Source: Halorutilus salinus (GTDB lineage: Archaea; Halobacteriota; Halobacteria; Halobacteriales; Halorutilaceae). From it: DNA of 64,000 nucleotides. Made by a program: the position numbers and the translations under genes. The notes beneath the pieces are model-generated. The model was not told the DNA's origin and did not search any database. It saw nothing but the letters and a program-made list of their open reading frames with translations. Position 1 is the stretch's first letter, and every line of letters begins with the position of its first letter. Below, in pieces: positions 42,950 through 51,726 of the stretch. The stretch spans positions 62,001 through 126,000 of the forward strand of contig NZ_RKLV01000001.1 in the NCBI RefSeq assembly GCF_026242195.1, written 5' to 3'.

Positions 42950-43588
42950 TTACGCGTCACGTGAGGCGCACACACCGACGAAGGAGCCGTCGCCGTAGCC
43001 CTCACGTACCTCGTCGGTGCGGTTCATCCCCTCCGGCGCGCCGAAAAGCGTCTGAACGTACCTTCTCCCACCGAAGCCCGCGGCGGTCAACGCGTCGTCT
43101 ATCTCATCAGTCGAGACGAAGGTAGCCTCACGGTAGAACGGGTTCTCCTCCTTCCCTTCGACGTAACGCTGTCCCAGGGCGCTCTCACGGTCGACGTACC
43201 CCGCGACAAAACGACCTCCGGGGCGGAGTACGCGGTGCGCCTCGGATAACGCCGCGCCGAGGTCGTCGACGAAACAGACAGTCGTGACCATCAGGACGGT
43301 ACCGAAAACACCGTCGCGGAACGGAAGCGCCTCGCCGACGCCCTGCACCGTCTCCACACAACGTTCCTTCGCTCGCTCCAACATACGTTCAGACGGATCG
43401 ACGCCCGTCCCGATACCGAGGGGCACAGCGAACCTCCCCGTTCCCACGCCCACCGAAACACCGTCAGGGTCGTCGGGGACGAGCGTTTCGAGCGCCCTTA
43501 GCTCCGACCTGTACGCGTAAGGGTGTTCGTCGAACCATACGTCGTACCTCTCGGTGTTCTCCTCGAAAGGCTCCGAACGCGGCTCCAT
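42950..43588 (-). CDS. Class I SAM-dependent methyltransferase
   Basis: A 212-residue Rossmann methyltransferase of the UbiE/Methyltransf_11 type: SVGVGTGRFAVPL for SAM, GVDPSERML, GVGEALPFRDGVFGTVLMV, and HRVLRPGGRFVAGYVDRES. Small-molecule substrate unknown. A 170-bp pyrimidine-rich region (plus strand) separates it from the hydrolase gene upstream. Confidence 0.9.
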   Translation of the reverse strand: MEPRSEPFEENTERYDVWFDEHPYAYRSELRALETLVPDDPDGVSVGVGTGRFAVPLGIGTGVDPSERMLERAKERCVETVQGVGEALPFRDGVFGTVLMVTTVCFVDDLGAALSEAHRVLRPGGRFVAGYVDRESALGQRYVEGKEENPFYREATFVSTDEIDDALTAAGFGGRRYVQTLFGAPEGMNRTDEVREGYGDGSFVGVCASRDA

Positions 43589-43758
43589 GCACCCGTTTCG
43601 TCACGCGTGCGTATCTTACCTTCGGCTACTCCCCATATCGCTTCCTTCGACTACCGGTTCTGATACCTCTTCTATTCGGCTATCGGTTCCCTTTGTCTAC
43701 CCCTACCTCTATCGCCTCGCTCCGGCTCCTCTCCTCTTCGACCGTCACCTCGCCTCCC
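43589..43758. other. Pyrimidine-rich (plus strand) spacer, no gene seen
   Basis: A gap of 170 bp between two minus-strand genes. The plus strand is conspicuously C and T rich (for example ctaccggttctgatacctct), so the transcribed minus strand is purine-rich. I see no ORF of note or hairpin. It is probably the leader of the methyltransferase gene. Confidence 0.5.
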
Positions 43759-44544
43759 CTACTCCTTCAGAAACCTAAGAACCTCTCCGTTGAACTCCTT
43801 CTTGCGCTCCTCGAAGGCTCCGTGTCCGCAGTCTTCAACGACGTGTAGCTCGCCGCGAGGGATACGCCGTGCCGTCTCCTCGGCTATACCGTCGGGGAAG
43901 AGAACGTCGTCGCTCCCGCTGACGACGAGCGTCCGTGCGTCTATATCGCCGAGAACGTCGCCGGCGTCGTGTCGCAGGATAGCGTTGCACGACGCAACGA
44001 AGTCGTCGCGAGAAGGTTCGAAGAACTCAACCGGGAGACGTGCGATCGCGGCGTACACCACCTCCCTGTACCTGCTCGCGTACGTCGTCCCGACTGCGTC
44101 GACGTATACCTCGTCCCAGTCACCGTTGAGAGCCGCCGACCTCCATCCCTCGACGACGCGCCGTCCCTCCTCACCGAGACGGTACCCCGTGACACCGAGT
44201 ACGAGACGTCTTACGTTTTCGGCGTGCTCCGCGCCGATGTACTGCGCGACCATGCCGCCGAGAGAAAGACCGAGTACGTCGACGCCCTCGCCGAGCGCGC
44301 CGAGTACCTCTCCGTATCCCTCCGCCATCCCACGTGTCGTTGCTTCGTCTCCGAGCGACGGACGCCCGACGACACGTACGGTGTAGTCGTCGGTGAAGTC
44401 GGCGTAGTAGTACCTTTGGAGAAGAACCTCCGACATCTTAGACCCCGTGCTCGCAGGGAACGTGTCGCTCAGACCCGGAACCACGACGAGCGTACGGTCA
44501 CCGTCCCCGAACGTAACCGTCGGATGCCCTGCTACCTCTTCCAT
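43759..44544 (-). CDS. Alpha/beta hydrolase
   Basis: A 261-residue hydrolase. Nucleophile elbow: GLSLGGMVAQ. Acid: VSGSDDVLFP. Catalytic His: EDCGHGAFEE. It has an LVVVPGLSDTFP oxyanion loop. The start at 44544 (MEEVAGHPT) is chosen over a longer in-frame ATG at 44568. It resembles the haloperoxidase/esterase group; the substrate is unknown. Confidence 0.9.
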   Translation of the reverse strand: MEEVAGHPTVTFGDGDRTLVVVPGLSDTFPASTGSKMSEVLLQRYYYADFTDDYTVRVVGRPSLGDEATTRGMAEGYGEVLGALGEGVDVLGLSLGGMVAQYIGAEHAENVRRLVLGVTGYRLGEEGRRVVEGWRSAALNGDWDEVYVDAVGTTYASRYREVVYAAIARLPVEFFEPSRDDFVASCNAILRHDAGDVLGDIDARTLVVSGSDDVLFPDGIAEETARRIPRGELHVVEDCGHGAFEERKKEFNGEVLRFLKE

Positions 44545-44621
44545 GCACCCCGTTAGCACCGTGTCCACTTGAATCCATCCGCGGCGCGGGGTATTTTAAC
44601 CCCGGACACGTAACACGTACG

Positions 44622-45230
44622 ATGACCGGTGTTTCGGAGAAGCTAGACGGATACGCGGAGTACGTGGCGCGCAAGGCGACCGACGAGTTCAAGCCGACCA
44701 ACGTCGTCAACGTTCCCGGCGTGAGCGATAAACGCGCCAAGAGCATCATATCGTCGACGATCGAAGACCTACGTGACGGGCAGGAAAGGGCGCTCAAACA
44801 GCAGTACGGCGCAGTTATCGGTGCTGTCTACGACGGTATCGACAGCCACGCCGACGACTTCGTGCATTACGACGCCTTCTACCGTAACTACGAGGGTGGA
44901 CGTGACGACGGGTACCGTGACGCACTCGTCGAACGTATGCGCCGTATCCGTGACGCCCTCGAACCCATCGTCCGTGCCGAAGCCGACGGCTTCTGGGAAG
45001 CAGCCCGCGAAACGTACGACCGTGACGAAGCCGTCGAAGCACTCGGAAGCCTTTTCACCGTTGCCGAGACCGCCGACGCCTTCAGCGACGGTATCGTCAT
45101 GCAGGTTACCGTTCCCGTCCCTCTTCGGACGAAGACGTTCACGTACACCGAGGAGTCGGTACGCGCCTTCGACGTTGCCGAACGGTACGCCAAAAGGAAG
45201 GTCGAGAAAGAGGCGGACGAGGCGTACTAA
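44622..45230 (+). CDS. Conserved hypothetical protein
   Basis: A 202-residue soluble mostly helical protein, starting MTGVSEKLDGYAEYVARKA. NVVNVPGVSDKRAKSIISSTIEDLRDG in the first third recalls a helix-hairpin-helix-like loop but is not conclusive. VMQVTVPVPLRTKTFTYTEESVRAFD closes the protein. No clear family. The stop overlaps convergent ppcA by 4 bp. Confidence 0.6.
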   Translation: MTGVSEKLDGYAEYVARKATDEFKPTNVVNVPGVSDKRAKSIISSTIEDLRDGQERALKQQYGAVIGAVYDGIDSHADDFVHYDAFYRNYEGGRDDGYRDALVERMRRIRDALEPIVRAEADGFWEAARETYDRDEAVEALGSLFTVAETADAFSDGIVMQVTVPVPLRTKTFTYTEESVRAFDVAERYAKRKVEKEADEAY

Positions 45231-46699
45231 CCCAGAAAGCCGCGCTCCTTCGCGGCTTCGCGCACGGCGTTTCTTACGGTGTCGGAGTCGCCCGTCTTGA
45301 GTCCGTCTATGGCGGCGTCCGTAGCCTCGCGGTGTGTCGTGTTCGTCTCTCTGTCGACGTACTCCAGACCTTCCTCGACCTCCTCGGCGTCGAGACCTAC
45401 GAACTCGGGGGCGCGCGGGTTGTAGTAACGAACCGCCTCGCCGAGGTTGTCGTAGAAACGCGGAAAGTTATCTTCGACAAAATCCGCGTCGTCGCCCGTC
45501 ATACCCGCGATACCGAGGAGCGTCGGCGGCAGACCGATGCTGTACAGCGCCGCCGTGTATCCGATGGCGCGCGGTAGTGCGTTCTCACCCACCTCGCGCG
45601 AGTATCCGAACAGACCGACGTGTAGACGGCGCGCGCGTCTGTCGGGCACGAGGTCGGAGATACGGTTGACCGTCGGCGCGACGACGCCCACCTGTTTGCT
45701 GTACCTCTCGGCGACGCGGTCGACCGTTTCGAGTGCGCGCTCCTCGTCGATCGGGCGCGCCGTGCTCCTGTCGGCATCCTTGAGTGCCTCGACACCGTCA
45801 CGTACCTCGTCAACCGTATGGTCGTACTTGAAAGCCGACTGCGCCGTAAACGTCTCGACCGACGGATACGCCTCGGCGACGTTCCCGGCGTCGTCGGGCG
45901 ACAGACCGCCACGGAACGGTGCGCTACCCGCGCCTAACATCGGATGTACGTCGATGCTCTCGCGCTCCTCAACCGAACCGAGACGCGAGAGTGCGACGAG
46001 GTTTAGAAGGTCGGCGGAGAGCGAACCGTAGTTCAACGCCGGATCCGAACGCGCGAGGAAGACGCGTTGCTCGTTGACGCCCGTCTCGCGTACGTACTCG
46101 CCGACGACTCCGTCTATGTCGAGCATATGCTCGCGGTCTTCGAGTAGCGGTATGACGCCGACGGTGTCGGGTCGGAACCCGCCGACCCAGTCCGAGACGG
46201 TGCGGTCGCCGACGACGCGTCTGTCCCCCTTTCCGACGACGAACTCCTCGTAGTAACGCCGTACGAGGAGTAGCTGTTCGGCGGAGGTTGCCATAGGCAC
46301 GATGACCTCGTGTATGGGGGCGAACTCGTCGACGCCGCACTCCTCGGCGAACGTCGCCGCGGCGTCGTACGAACGCGGTATGCTCTCCAGAATCTCCAGA
46401 AGTACCTTCGCCTCCGTGGGTTCGACGTCGGGGTTGGGTCCACGTACCGTGAGACGTATATCCTCGCCGAGTACGTTCTCCTCGAAGAAACCCGACTGGC
46501 GCGAAAGTAGCTTCTGCACGGCGTACTCGTCGCCCTCCTTACCCTCGAAGTCCCACATCTGCTCGTCGCATCCGAGATGCGAGTAGACGTAGTACGCCTC
46601 CTGTATCTCGTCCTCGCCCTCAACCACCTCGCCGTCGACGAAGAACGGTACCGTCGCGTTGTCGGGGTGCTGGGTGCTCATTACGCGCGGCGGATCCAT
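45227..46699 (-). CDS. ppcA: Phosphoenolpyruvate carboxylase, archaeal type
   Basis: A 490-residue protein; the archaeal PpcA is about half the length of bacterial PEPC. It starts MDPPRVMSTQHPDNATVPFF (family: MSTQHPDN), with IPRSYDAA, the EVIVPMATSAEQ and FLARSDPALNYGS segments, GAGSAPFRGGL and FYDNLGEAVRYYNPRAPEF. It carboxylates PEP to oxaloacetate. Many haloarchaea instead carry the large bacterial-type enzyme (general knowledge), so the type is worth noting. Confidence 0.93.
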   Translation of the reverse strand: MDPPRVMSTQHPDNATVPFFVDGEVVEGEDEIQEAYYVYSHLGCDEQMWDFEGKEGDEYAVQKLLSRQSGFFEENVLGEDIRLTVRGPNPDVEPTEAKVLLEILESIPRSYDAAATFAEECGVDEFAPIHEVIVPMATSAEQLLLVRRYYEEFVVGKGDRRVVGDRTVSDWVGGFRPDTVGVIPLLEDREHMLDIDGVVGEYVRETGVNEQRVFLARSDPALNYGSLSADLLNLVALSRLGSVEERESIDVHPMLGAGSAPFRGGLSPDDAGNVAEAYPSVETFTAQSAFKYDHTVDEVRDGVEALKDADRSTARPIDEERALETVDRVAERYSKQVGVVAPTVNRISDLVPDRRARRLHVGLFGYSREVGENALPRAIGYTAALYSIGLPPTLLGIAGMTGDDADFVEDNFPRFYDNLGEAVRYYNPRAPEFVGLDAEEVEEGLEYVDRETNTTHREATDAAIDGLKTGDSDTVRNAVREAAKERGFLG

Positions 46700-46723
46700 G
46701 CCGCGTATACGTCTTCCCGACTG

Positions 46724-47098
46724 TTAATCCTGCCGCCCGTCCTCATGGGCGTGCTCGCGTAACGTCTCCAAAGGTATCTCATCAAGAACCGCCTCGTTCG
46801 TCGCTTCGAGAACCACGGGCGGGGCTACGTCGGCGTCCTTCGCCTCCTTCCAACGTGGAACGCAGAGACACCAACGGTCGCCCGGATGCAAGCCGGGGAA
46901 GTCGAGTTCGGGACGCGGTGTCACAAGGTCGTTCCCCTTTTTTCTGCTGAACTCCAAGAACCCCTGCGTCACAACGGCGCACAGTTCGTGTCTACCGCGA
47001 TCCTGTGTATGCGTCTCACAGCATCCCGAACGCGTAAACCCCGTCGATAGTTCATCGCTACACGGTGTGAGTTCGTCGCCAAGGACGTTCTTCTCCAT
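46724..47098 (-). CDS. DUF2237-family protein
   Basis: A 124-residue protein with several conserved Cys/Trp positions: TGFTRSGCCETHTQDRGRHELCAVVTQGFLEFS and PGDRWCLCVPRWKEA. This Cys-rich layout is that of DUF2237 (about 110-125 residues), function unknown. Upstream of ppcA on the same strand, 24 bp apart, so possibly co-transcribed. Confidence 0.88.
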   Translation of the reverse strand: MEKNVLGDELTPCSDELSTGFTRSGCCETHTQDRGRHELCAVVTQGFLEFSRKKGNDLVTPRPELDFPGLHPGDRWCLCVPRWKEAKDADVAPPVVLEATNEAVLDEIPLETLREHAHEDGRQD

Positions 47099-47166
47099 CA
47101 CCTCTACTTCGGCTTGGCGTCACAAAAGAACGCCGGAGATATGTCGCGCTGTCTCAAACCCCGATT

Positions 47167-47595
47167 ATGGAAGAGTCCCCCGACGACGTAGCGGGCTTCG
47201 TTCAGAAACGTCTCGAAGACGAAGGTAGCTTCTTCGCATGGATAGGCGGCGAGGTCGTCGACGTAAACCACGACGGTGCTGTCATACGTCTTCCTTTCGA
47301 TGACCACGTAACGAACGCCACCGAACCCCCGACCGTACACGGGGGTACGACCGCAACACTCGTAGACACGGTGGGGAGTCTGGCTCTACGTCCCCATCTC
47401 GAAAACCCGTTCAGCGATCAGGTCGCGACGATAAACCTCAACGTCAACTACCTCCGCGGTGCCGACGGTGACCTCGTCGCGCGCGGTTCCGTCGTCCGTG
47501 CGGGAAACAGCGTCGGCGTGTCCGAGATACGGATCGAACAGGACGGCGAGACTGTCGCGGTCGGACAGGCGGCGTACCGTATCTTCGGCGCGTAA
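47167..47595 (+). CDS. PaaI-type hot-dog thioesterase
   Basis: A 142-residue protein: VHGGTTATLVDTVGSLAL is the catalytic-region motif (HGG then Asp), followed by VATINLNVNYLRGADGDLVARGSVVRAGNSVGVSEIRI. Typical of acyl-CoA thioesterases of the PaaI group; the preferred acyl-CoA is unknown. Divergent from the DUF2237 gene. Confidence 0.92.
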   Translation: MEESPDDVAGFVQKRLEDEGSFFAWIGGEVVDVNHDGAVIRLPFDDHVTNATEPPTVHGGTTATLVDTVGSLALRPHLENPFSDQVATINLNVNYLRGADGDLVARGSVVRAGNSVGVSEIRIEQDGETVAVGQAAYRIFGA

Positions 47596-47624
47596 CTTTT
47601 ACGCCGTGACCCACAACCTGAAGT

Positions 47625-48464
47625 ATGGGTACCGACCAGCCCGAAACCTTCGGTATAGGCGACGGTATAAGCGTGAACCGTCTCGGATACGGCGCTATGC
47701 GTATCACGGGCGACGACATCATAGGCAAGCCCGACGATACAGAACAGGCGCGTGCCGTCCTGAACCGCGCCGTCGAACTCGGCGTCGACTTCATAGACAC
47801 CGCCGACTCGTACGGTCCCGGCGTGAGCGAACGCCTCATACGTGAGACGCTCGCACCGTACGACGACGTTACGGTGGCGACCAAAGGCGGTCTTATGCGC
47901 CGTCCCGACGGCGAATGGGTGCGCAACGCCGACCCCGACTACCTGAAGAACGCGTGCCTCTGCTCAGTCGACCGTCTCGGCGTCGGTACGATCGACCTGT
48001 ACCAGCTACACCGTGTCGAGGACTGTGTTCCTCTCGAAGACTCCTTACACGCCCTCGCCGAACTCAAGGACGAAGGCTACGTCCGTCATATAGGTCTAAG
48101 CGAGGTAGGTGTCGAGGAGATAGAGCGCGCACGCGACGTCGTCGATATAGCGACGGTGCAGAACCGTTACAACGTCGCCGACCGCGAACACGACGACGTT
48201 GTCGACTACTCCGAGCGCCACGGTATAGGCTTCATGCCGTGGTTCCCTCTCGGCGCGGGTAGCTTCGGCTCCAAGGACGAGGCTCTCGAACGTGTCGCCA
48301 ACCGACGCGACGCGACACCGCGGCAGGTCGCGCTCGCGTGGCTTCTCCAACGTTCGCCCGTCATGCTCCCTATACCCGGCACGTCGTCGATCGAGCATCT
48401 TGAGGAGAACGTCGCCGCAGGATCGATCGAACTCACCGACGAGGATCTCGAAGCGTTAAGATGA
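47625..48464 (+). CDS. Aldo/keto reductase
   Basis: A 279-residue TIM-barrel oxidoreductase. GVDFIDTADSYGPGVSERLIRE holds the catalytic Asp-Tyr, TVATKGGL the Lys, and DLYQLHRVED the His. VQNRYNVADREHDDVVDYSERHGIGFMPWFPLGAG and IPGTSSIEHLEENV bind the cofactor NADP(H). Ends overlapping the next methyltransferase by 4 bp. Confidence 0.93.
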   Translation: MGTDQPETFGIGDGISVNRLGYGAMRITGDDIIGKPDDTEQARAVLNRAVELGVDFIDTADSYGPGVSERLIRETLAPYDDVTVATKGGLMRRPDGEWVRNADPDYLKNACLCSVDRLGVGTIDLYQLHRVEDCVPLEDSLHALAELKDEGYVRHIGLSEVGVEEIERARDVVDIATVQNRYNVADREHDDVVDYSERHGIGFMPWFPLGAGSFGSKDEALERVANRRDATPRQVALAWLLQRSPVMLPIPGTSSIEHLEENVAAGSIELTDEDLEALR

Positions 48465-49072
48465 GCCGTCCTTCGCACCGTCTCTTCGCCGCGCTGTACG
48501 ACACCGTGACGCGTCCGTTCGAACCCCTCGTCGAGGAGCATCGGCGTTACCTCGCACAAGACGCGTCGGGGGATCTGCTCGACGTCGGCGTCGGAACAGG
48601 TGCCAACCTTCCGTATCTCGCCGGGACGGGCGCTACGTTGCACGCCGTCGAACCCGACCCGTACATGCGTAAACGCGCCGAGCGCCGCGCCGAACGCGAA
48701 GGTATCGACGTTGAACTGCGTGACGACCTCGCCGAGTCGCTCTCGTACGCCGACGAGGGCTTCGACCGCGTCGTCTCTGCGCTCGTCTTCTGCACAGTCG
48801 ACGAACCGCGCGAGGCTCTCGACGAGGTGGCGCGCGTCCTACGTCCCGGCGGCGAGTTCAGGTTCGTCGAACACGCCGGCGACGACGGCTTCGCGCGCCG
48901 GGTACAGGAGACGGTGAACCCTGTCTGGCGAAGATGCGCCGGTGGGTGCAGGTTAGACCGCGACACCGTCGGTATCTTCGAAGCGCACGACGCCTTCGAG
49001 ACCGTCGAGGTCGAAAGCTTCCGTGGCGTCCCTCCCGTTTCTCCCATCGTCCGCGGAACGTTACGTCTCTAA
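48461..49072 (+). CDS. METTL7-like class I methyltransferase
   Basis: A 203-residue SAM methyltransferase: SGDLLDVGVGTGANLPYL for SAM and ALVFCTVDEPREALDEVARVLRPGGEFRFVEH. The VQETVNPVWRRCAGGCRLDRDT segment is typical of METTL7/thiol-methyltransferase relatives. Coupled by 4 bp to the reductase. Ends convergent with the YprB-like gene (12 bp overlap). Confidence 0.88.
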   Translation: MSRPSHRLFAALYDTVTRPFEPLVEEHRRYLAQDASGDLLDVGVGTGANLPYLAGTGATLHAVEPDPYMRKRAERRAEREGIDVELRDDLAESLSYADEGFDRVVSALVFCTVDEPREALDEVARVLRPGGEFRFVEHAGDDGFARRVQETVNPVWRRCAGGCRLDRDTVGIFEAHDAFETVEVESFRGVPPVSPIVRGTLRL

Positions 49073-49816
49073 CGACGATCCGAGAACCTCTTCGCTCACC
49101 CTGTCGTGAACCTCTTCGAGGACGACACGTAGGTTCTCCGTATCGTAACGGTTGTACCTCACGAGCCTTTCGAGCGCCTCCGTATCGCCGTCCTCGTACG
49201 CGTGCCAGAGACGTACCGCCTCACGTCCGTCTATATCTTCGACGCCGTCGCGCCCTACGCCGAGCGCCTCCTCCGCGCCCTTCAGACCGCCCGTCAGACC
49301 CACCCTGCGACAGAGGTACATGAGATCTATATGCGGTACCTCAAACGAAACGCCAAGGTCGGTTTCGAGAAAAGGCTCGTCGAACCTCCTGCCGTTGTAC
49401 GAAACGACGAGGTCGCTCGCCTCGAACTCGGCTGAGACGTTTCCGGGTGTCAGGTCGTCCCCGCGTACGAGCGTCTTCGTGTCGCCGTCGCGGTGGAAGC
49501 TTACGGTCGTAACCTTGTTTCTCTCGGCGTCCAGGCCCGTCGTCTCTATGTCGAAGAAGCATGCCCCGTCGTCGAAGTTCCTGTACATCCTCCATAGCTC
49601 CGGGTCGGGAAGCGCGTCGCCAAAGAAGCTTACATCGCGTCGTTCGAGGGCGTCGCGCGCCTCGTCGACGAAACCCAGCACGCGTTCGCGCCGTCTCTCT
49701 CCGAGAGCCTCCGACTCCTCGAACCTCTCCCAGTCGGCGATACCGTCGTGCCACAGACGTTTCTCCGTCTTCTCCCCCACGCCGCGGACGGGTATGAAGC
49801 TGTTCTCGACGCGCAT
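49061..49816 (-). CDS. YprB-like RNase H-fold 3'-5' exonuclease
   Basis: A 251-residue protein from ATG 49816. A helical N-domain (VRGVGEKTEKRLWHDGI, helix-hairpin-like) precedes the DEDD-type domain: FFDIETTGL, LVVSYNGRRFDEPFL, PHIDLMYLCRR, and the late RYNRYDTENL with acidic residue. All main acidic ligands are visible, unlike in the short protein at 26780-27277. Role in nucleic-acid trimming or repair. Confidence 0.88.
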   Translation of the reverse strand: MRVENSFIPVRGVGEKTEKRLWHDGIADWERFEESEALGERRRERVLGFVDEARDALERRDVSFFGDALPDPELWRMYRNFDDGACFFDIETTGLDAERNKVTTVSFHRDGDTKTLVRGDDLTPGNVSAEFEASDLVVSYNGRRFDEPFLETDLGVSFEVPHIDLMYLCRRVGLTGGLKGAEEALGVGRDGVEDIDGREAVRLWHAYEDGDTEALERLVRYNRYDTENLRVVLEEVHDRVSEEVLGSSLET

Positions 49817-49904
49817 AACGGAGGTACGCGACGGTTCCACCTAAGCCTGCTGACACGCTGTTACGAGACGACGGTGTTAACAGGCTCGCTGACACGGCTC
49901 CCGT

Positions 49905-50122
49905 ATGGGAAACCCCGTACTACGTAAACTCGATTCGTTGCCGTTCGGACAGCAGATAATCGTCCTGTCCTTGTTCTTCGACCCTCTCGTGCCGTAGGCG
50001 GATACTTCCTCCTACCCGACATACTCGACGTCGACCCTCTCACCGGCGCTGTCTACGGTCTCGTCGCGGCGAGCGTCCCCATCTCGTTCTGGATTATGAG
50101 GTATAGCCGGAAGAACGCGTGA
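49905..50122 (+). pseudogene. Small two-helix membrane protein, frameshifted
   Basis: From the ATG at 49905 the frame reads a short basic start (GNPVLRKLDSLPFGQQ) and a helix beginning IIVLSLFF, but stops after LVP at 49994. In the next frame the sequence continues VGGYFLLPDILDVDPLTGAVYGLVAAS... FWIMRYSRKNA to a stop at 50122. One inserted base (or two deleted) near 49980-49994 would fuse them into about 72 residues. It is either an error in the sequence or a decaying gene. Confidence 0.6.
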
Positions 50123-50131
50123 CCCCATCCT

Positions 50132-50734
50132 CTACCGTTCGATCCGTGCCCGCCCGCTCGTGGCGCTCAGAAGACGGTCGACGACACCGTCGGCTCTGCC
50201 CGTCGGTATACGTGCGACCAAGACCACCTTCTCGCCGTACTCGGCGTCGTAGCCCACGTCTTCCGATTCGAGAACGTCGCGCACCGTTCCTGAGTCGTCG
50301 TACCCCACCTCGACGCGTACCTCGTCGCGGGGGACGGTCTTCCGTGTACCTGCGTCTTCGAGCGCGCGTTTCGCCGTCCGACTGTACGCGGTTACAAGAC
50401 CGCCGTAACCGAGCTTCGTACCGCCGTAGTAACGTACGACCACACAGACGACGTTCTCGGTACACTCGCCTCTTAGAACCCCAAGGACGGGCTTCCCCGC
50501 CGAACCCGAAGGCTCGCCGTCGTCGTCGTAGATACCGCGTACGGTACCGGCGTCCCTGACACGGTACGCCGAAACGTGGTGTGTTGCGTCGGGGTGTCCG
50601 TCGCGCACATCGTCGACGAAGCCCTGCGCCTCTTCCTCGCTCGCCGCACCCGTGACGTACCCCACGAACTCCGACCCTCTGTCTCCGAAGGAGGCGTGAC
50701 CCTCACCCGCGACGGTGACGTACTCGTCGGTCAT
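50132..50734 (-). CDS. IMPACT/YigZ-family protein
   Basis: A 200-residue two-domain protein. The N-terminal UPF0029 domain includes HASFGDRGSEFVGYV, DATHHVSAYRV, DDDGEPSGSAGKPVL and VVVRYYGGTKLGYGGLV, followed by the DUF1949-like C-terminus. Start at 50734 overlaps the GGCT gene stop by 4 bp. YigZ-type proteins may modulate translation-related stress. Assignment firm; function poorly known. Confidence 0.92.
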   Translation of the reverse strand: MTDEYVTVAGEGHASFGDRGSEFVGYVTGAASEEEAQGFVDDVRDGHPDATHHVSAYRVRDAGTVRGIYDDDGEPSGSAGKPVLGVLRGECTENVVCVVVRYYGGTKLGYGGLVTAYSRTAKRALEDAGTRKTVPRDEVRVEVGYDDSGTVRDVLESEDVGYDAEYGEKVVLVARIPTGRADGVVDRLLSATSGRARIER

Positions 50735-51117
50735 CCGCTCCGGTACTCGCGCCAGTCGCCCGACTCGACGGTATTGGCGTCCTCTGTCGGTTCGTTGTAG
50801 AGGTACACCCAAGCGTTTAGGTCACGGTCGACTACCTCCTCAAGATGCCTGACGTACACCGAGTCGTCGGTGCTTTCGGGGTAGTACCTCTCGAAACGGT
50901 CGAGATCCTGTATAAGCCCGTCGTCGGTGACACGGTACAGCTCCCCACGGACGCGTCCGTTACCTTCGAGGGTCATACCGGGATGGTCACCGAGGTCGTA
51001 CAGGGTGCCGACGCAGTGCGCCTCCCCCGCGAACTCCGCGCGCGACGGAAGATCGACCGTCTCGTGGCTCTCGAATCCGCGCATAAGACTGCCGTACAGA
51101 AACACGAAGCTTGTCAT
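50731..51117 (-). CDS. Gamma-glutamylcyclotransferase-family protein
   Basis: A 128-residue AIG2/GGCT-like fold: VFLYGSLMRGFESH at the N-terminus (YGSLM loop) and VRGELYRVTDDGL, FERYYPES in the core. Start at 51117 is the ATG just before the fold. Haloarchaea accumulate gamma-glutamylcysteine, so it could act on gamma-glutamyl compounds (inference). Operon with the IMPACT-family gene. Confidence 0.88.
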   Translation of the reverse strand: MTSFVFLYGSLMRGFESHETVDLPSRAEFAGEAHCVGTLYDLGDHPGMTLEGNGRVRGELYRVTDDGLIQDLDRFERYYPESTDDSVYVRHLEEVVDRDLNAWVYLYNEPTEDANTVESGDWREYRSG

Positions 51118-51207
51118 GCTCCCCGGCACGGTTTCGTACGCGGGACGGAAATTACTGTCGCTCACTAACGTCGGTATACTGATACGTCCGTGCCGTCCCT
51201 TGTCCCC

Positions 51208-51726
51208 ATGACCACGGACGCATCAACGGGGATACGCGACGAACTCAGGGGGACTTTCGCCGACCGCGGCGAGTATATCGCTGTCGCCGAGTCGGCGACG
51301 GGTGGACTCGTCGGCTCCTACATCACCGACATACCCGGAGCGAGTGACTTCTTCGACCGTTCGGTCGTGACCTACACGTACGAGTCGAAGACCCACGAAC
51401 TCTGCGTCTCGCGCGAGTCGCTCGACGAAGAAGGCGCTGTGAGCGCGCAGGTCGCACGCGAGATGGCGCGCGGCGTACGTGACAAGGCGGGTGCGACATG
51501 GGGCGTAGCGACGACAGGAACGGCGGGACCCACGGGAGGCACCGACAGAAACCCCGTCGGTACCGTCTACGTCGGTGTCGCGTACGCCGACGACTGGGGG
51601 ACGGGAGGCTCGTACGCCGACGCCGAAAGGTACGTCTTCGACGGCGACAGACGCGCGAACAAACGCGACTTCGCCCAAGCGGCTCTGCGTAAGCTCGTCG
51701 ACGAAGTCCGGTCGGTCGACGGCTGA
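51208..51726 (+). CDS. CinA-family nicotinamide-nucleotide amidase
   Basis: A 172-residue protein: VAESATGGLVGSYITDIPGASDFF, VVTYTYESKTHELCV, and TGTAGPTGGTDRNPVGTVYVG are the CinA C-terminal signature. It deamidates NMN to nicotinate mononucleotide (NAD salvage). Stand-alone amidase, without the COG1058 domain. Start at 51208. Confidence 0.92.
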   Translation: MTTDASTGIRDELRGTFADRGEYIAVAESATGGLVGSYITDIPGASDFFDRSVVTYTYESKTHELCVSRESLDEEGAVSAQVAREMARGVRDKAGATWGVATTGTAGPTGGTDRNPVGTVYVGVAYADDWGTGGSYADAERYVFDGDRRANKRDFAQAALRKLVDEVRSVDG

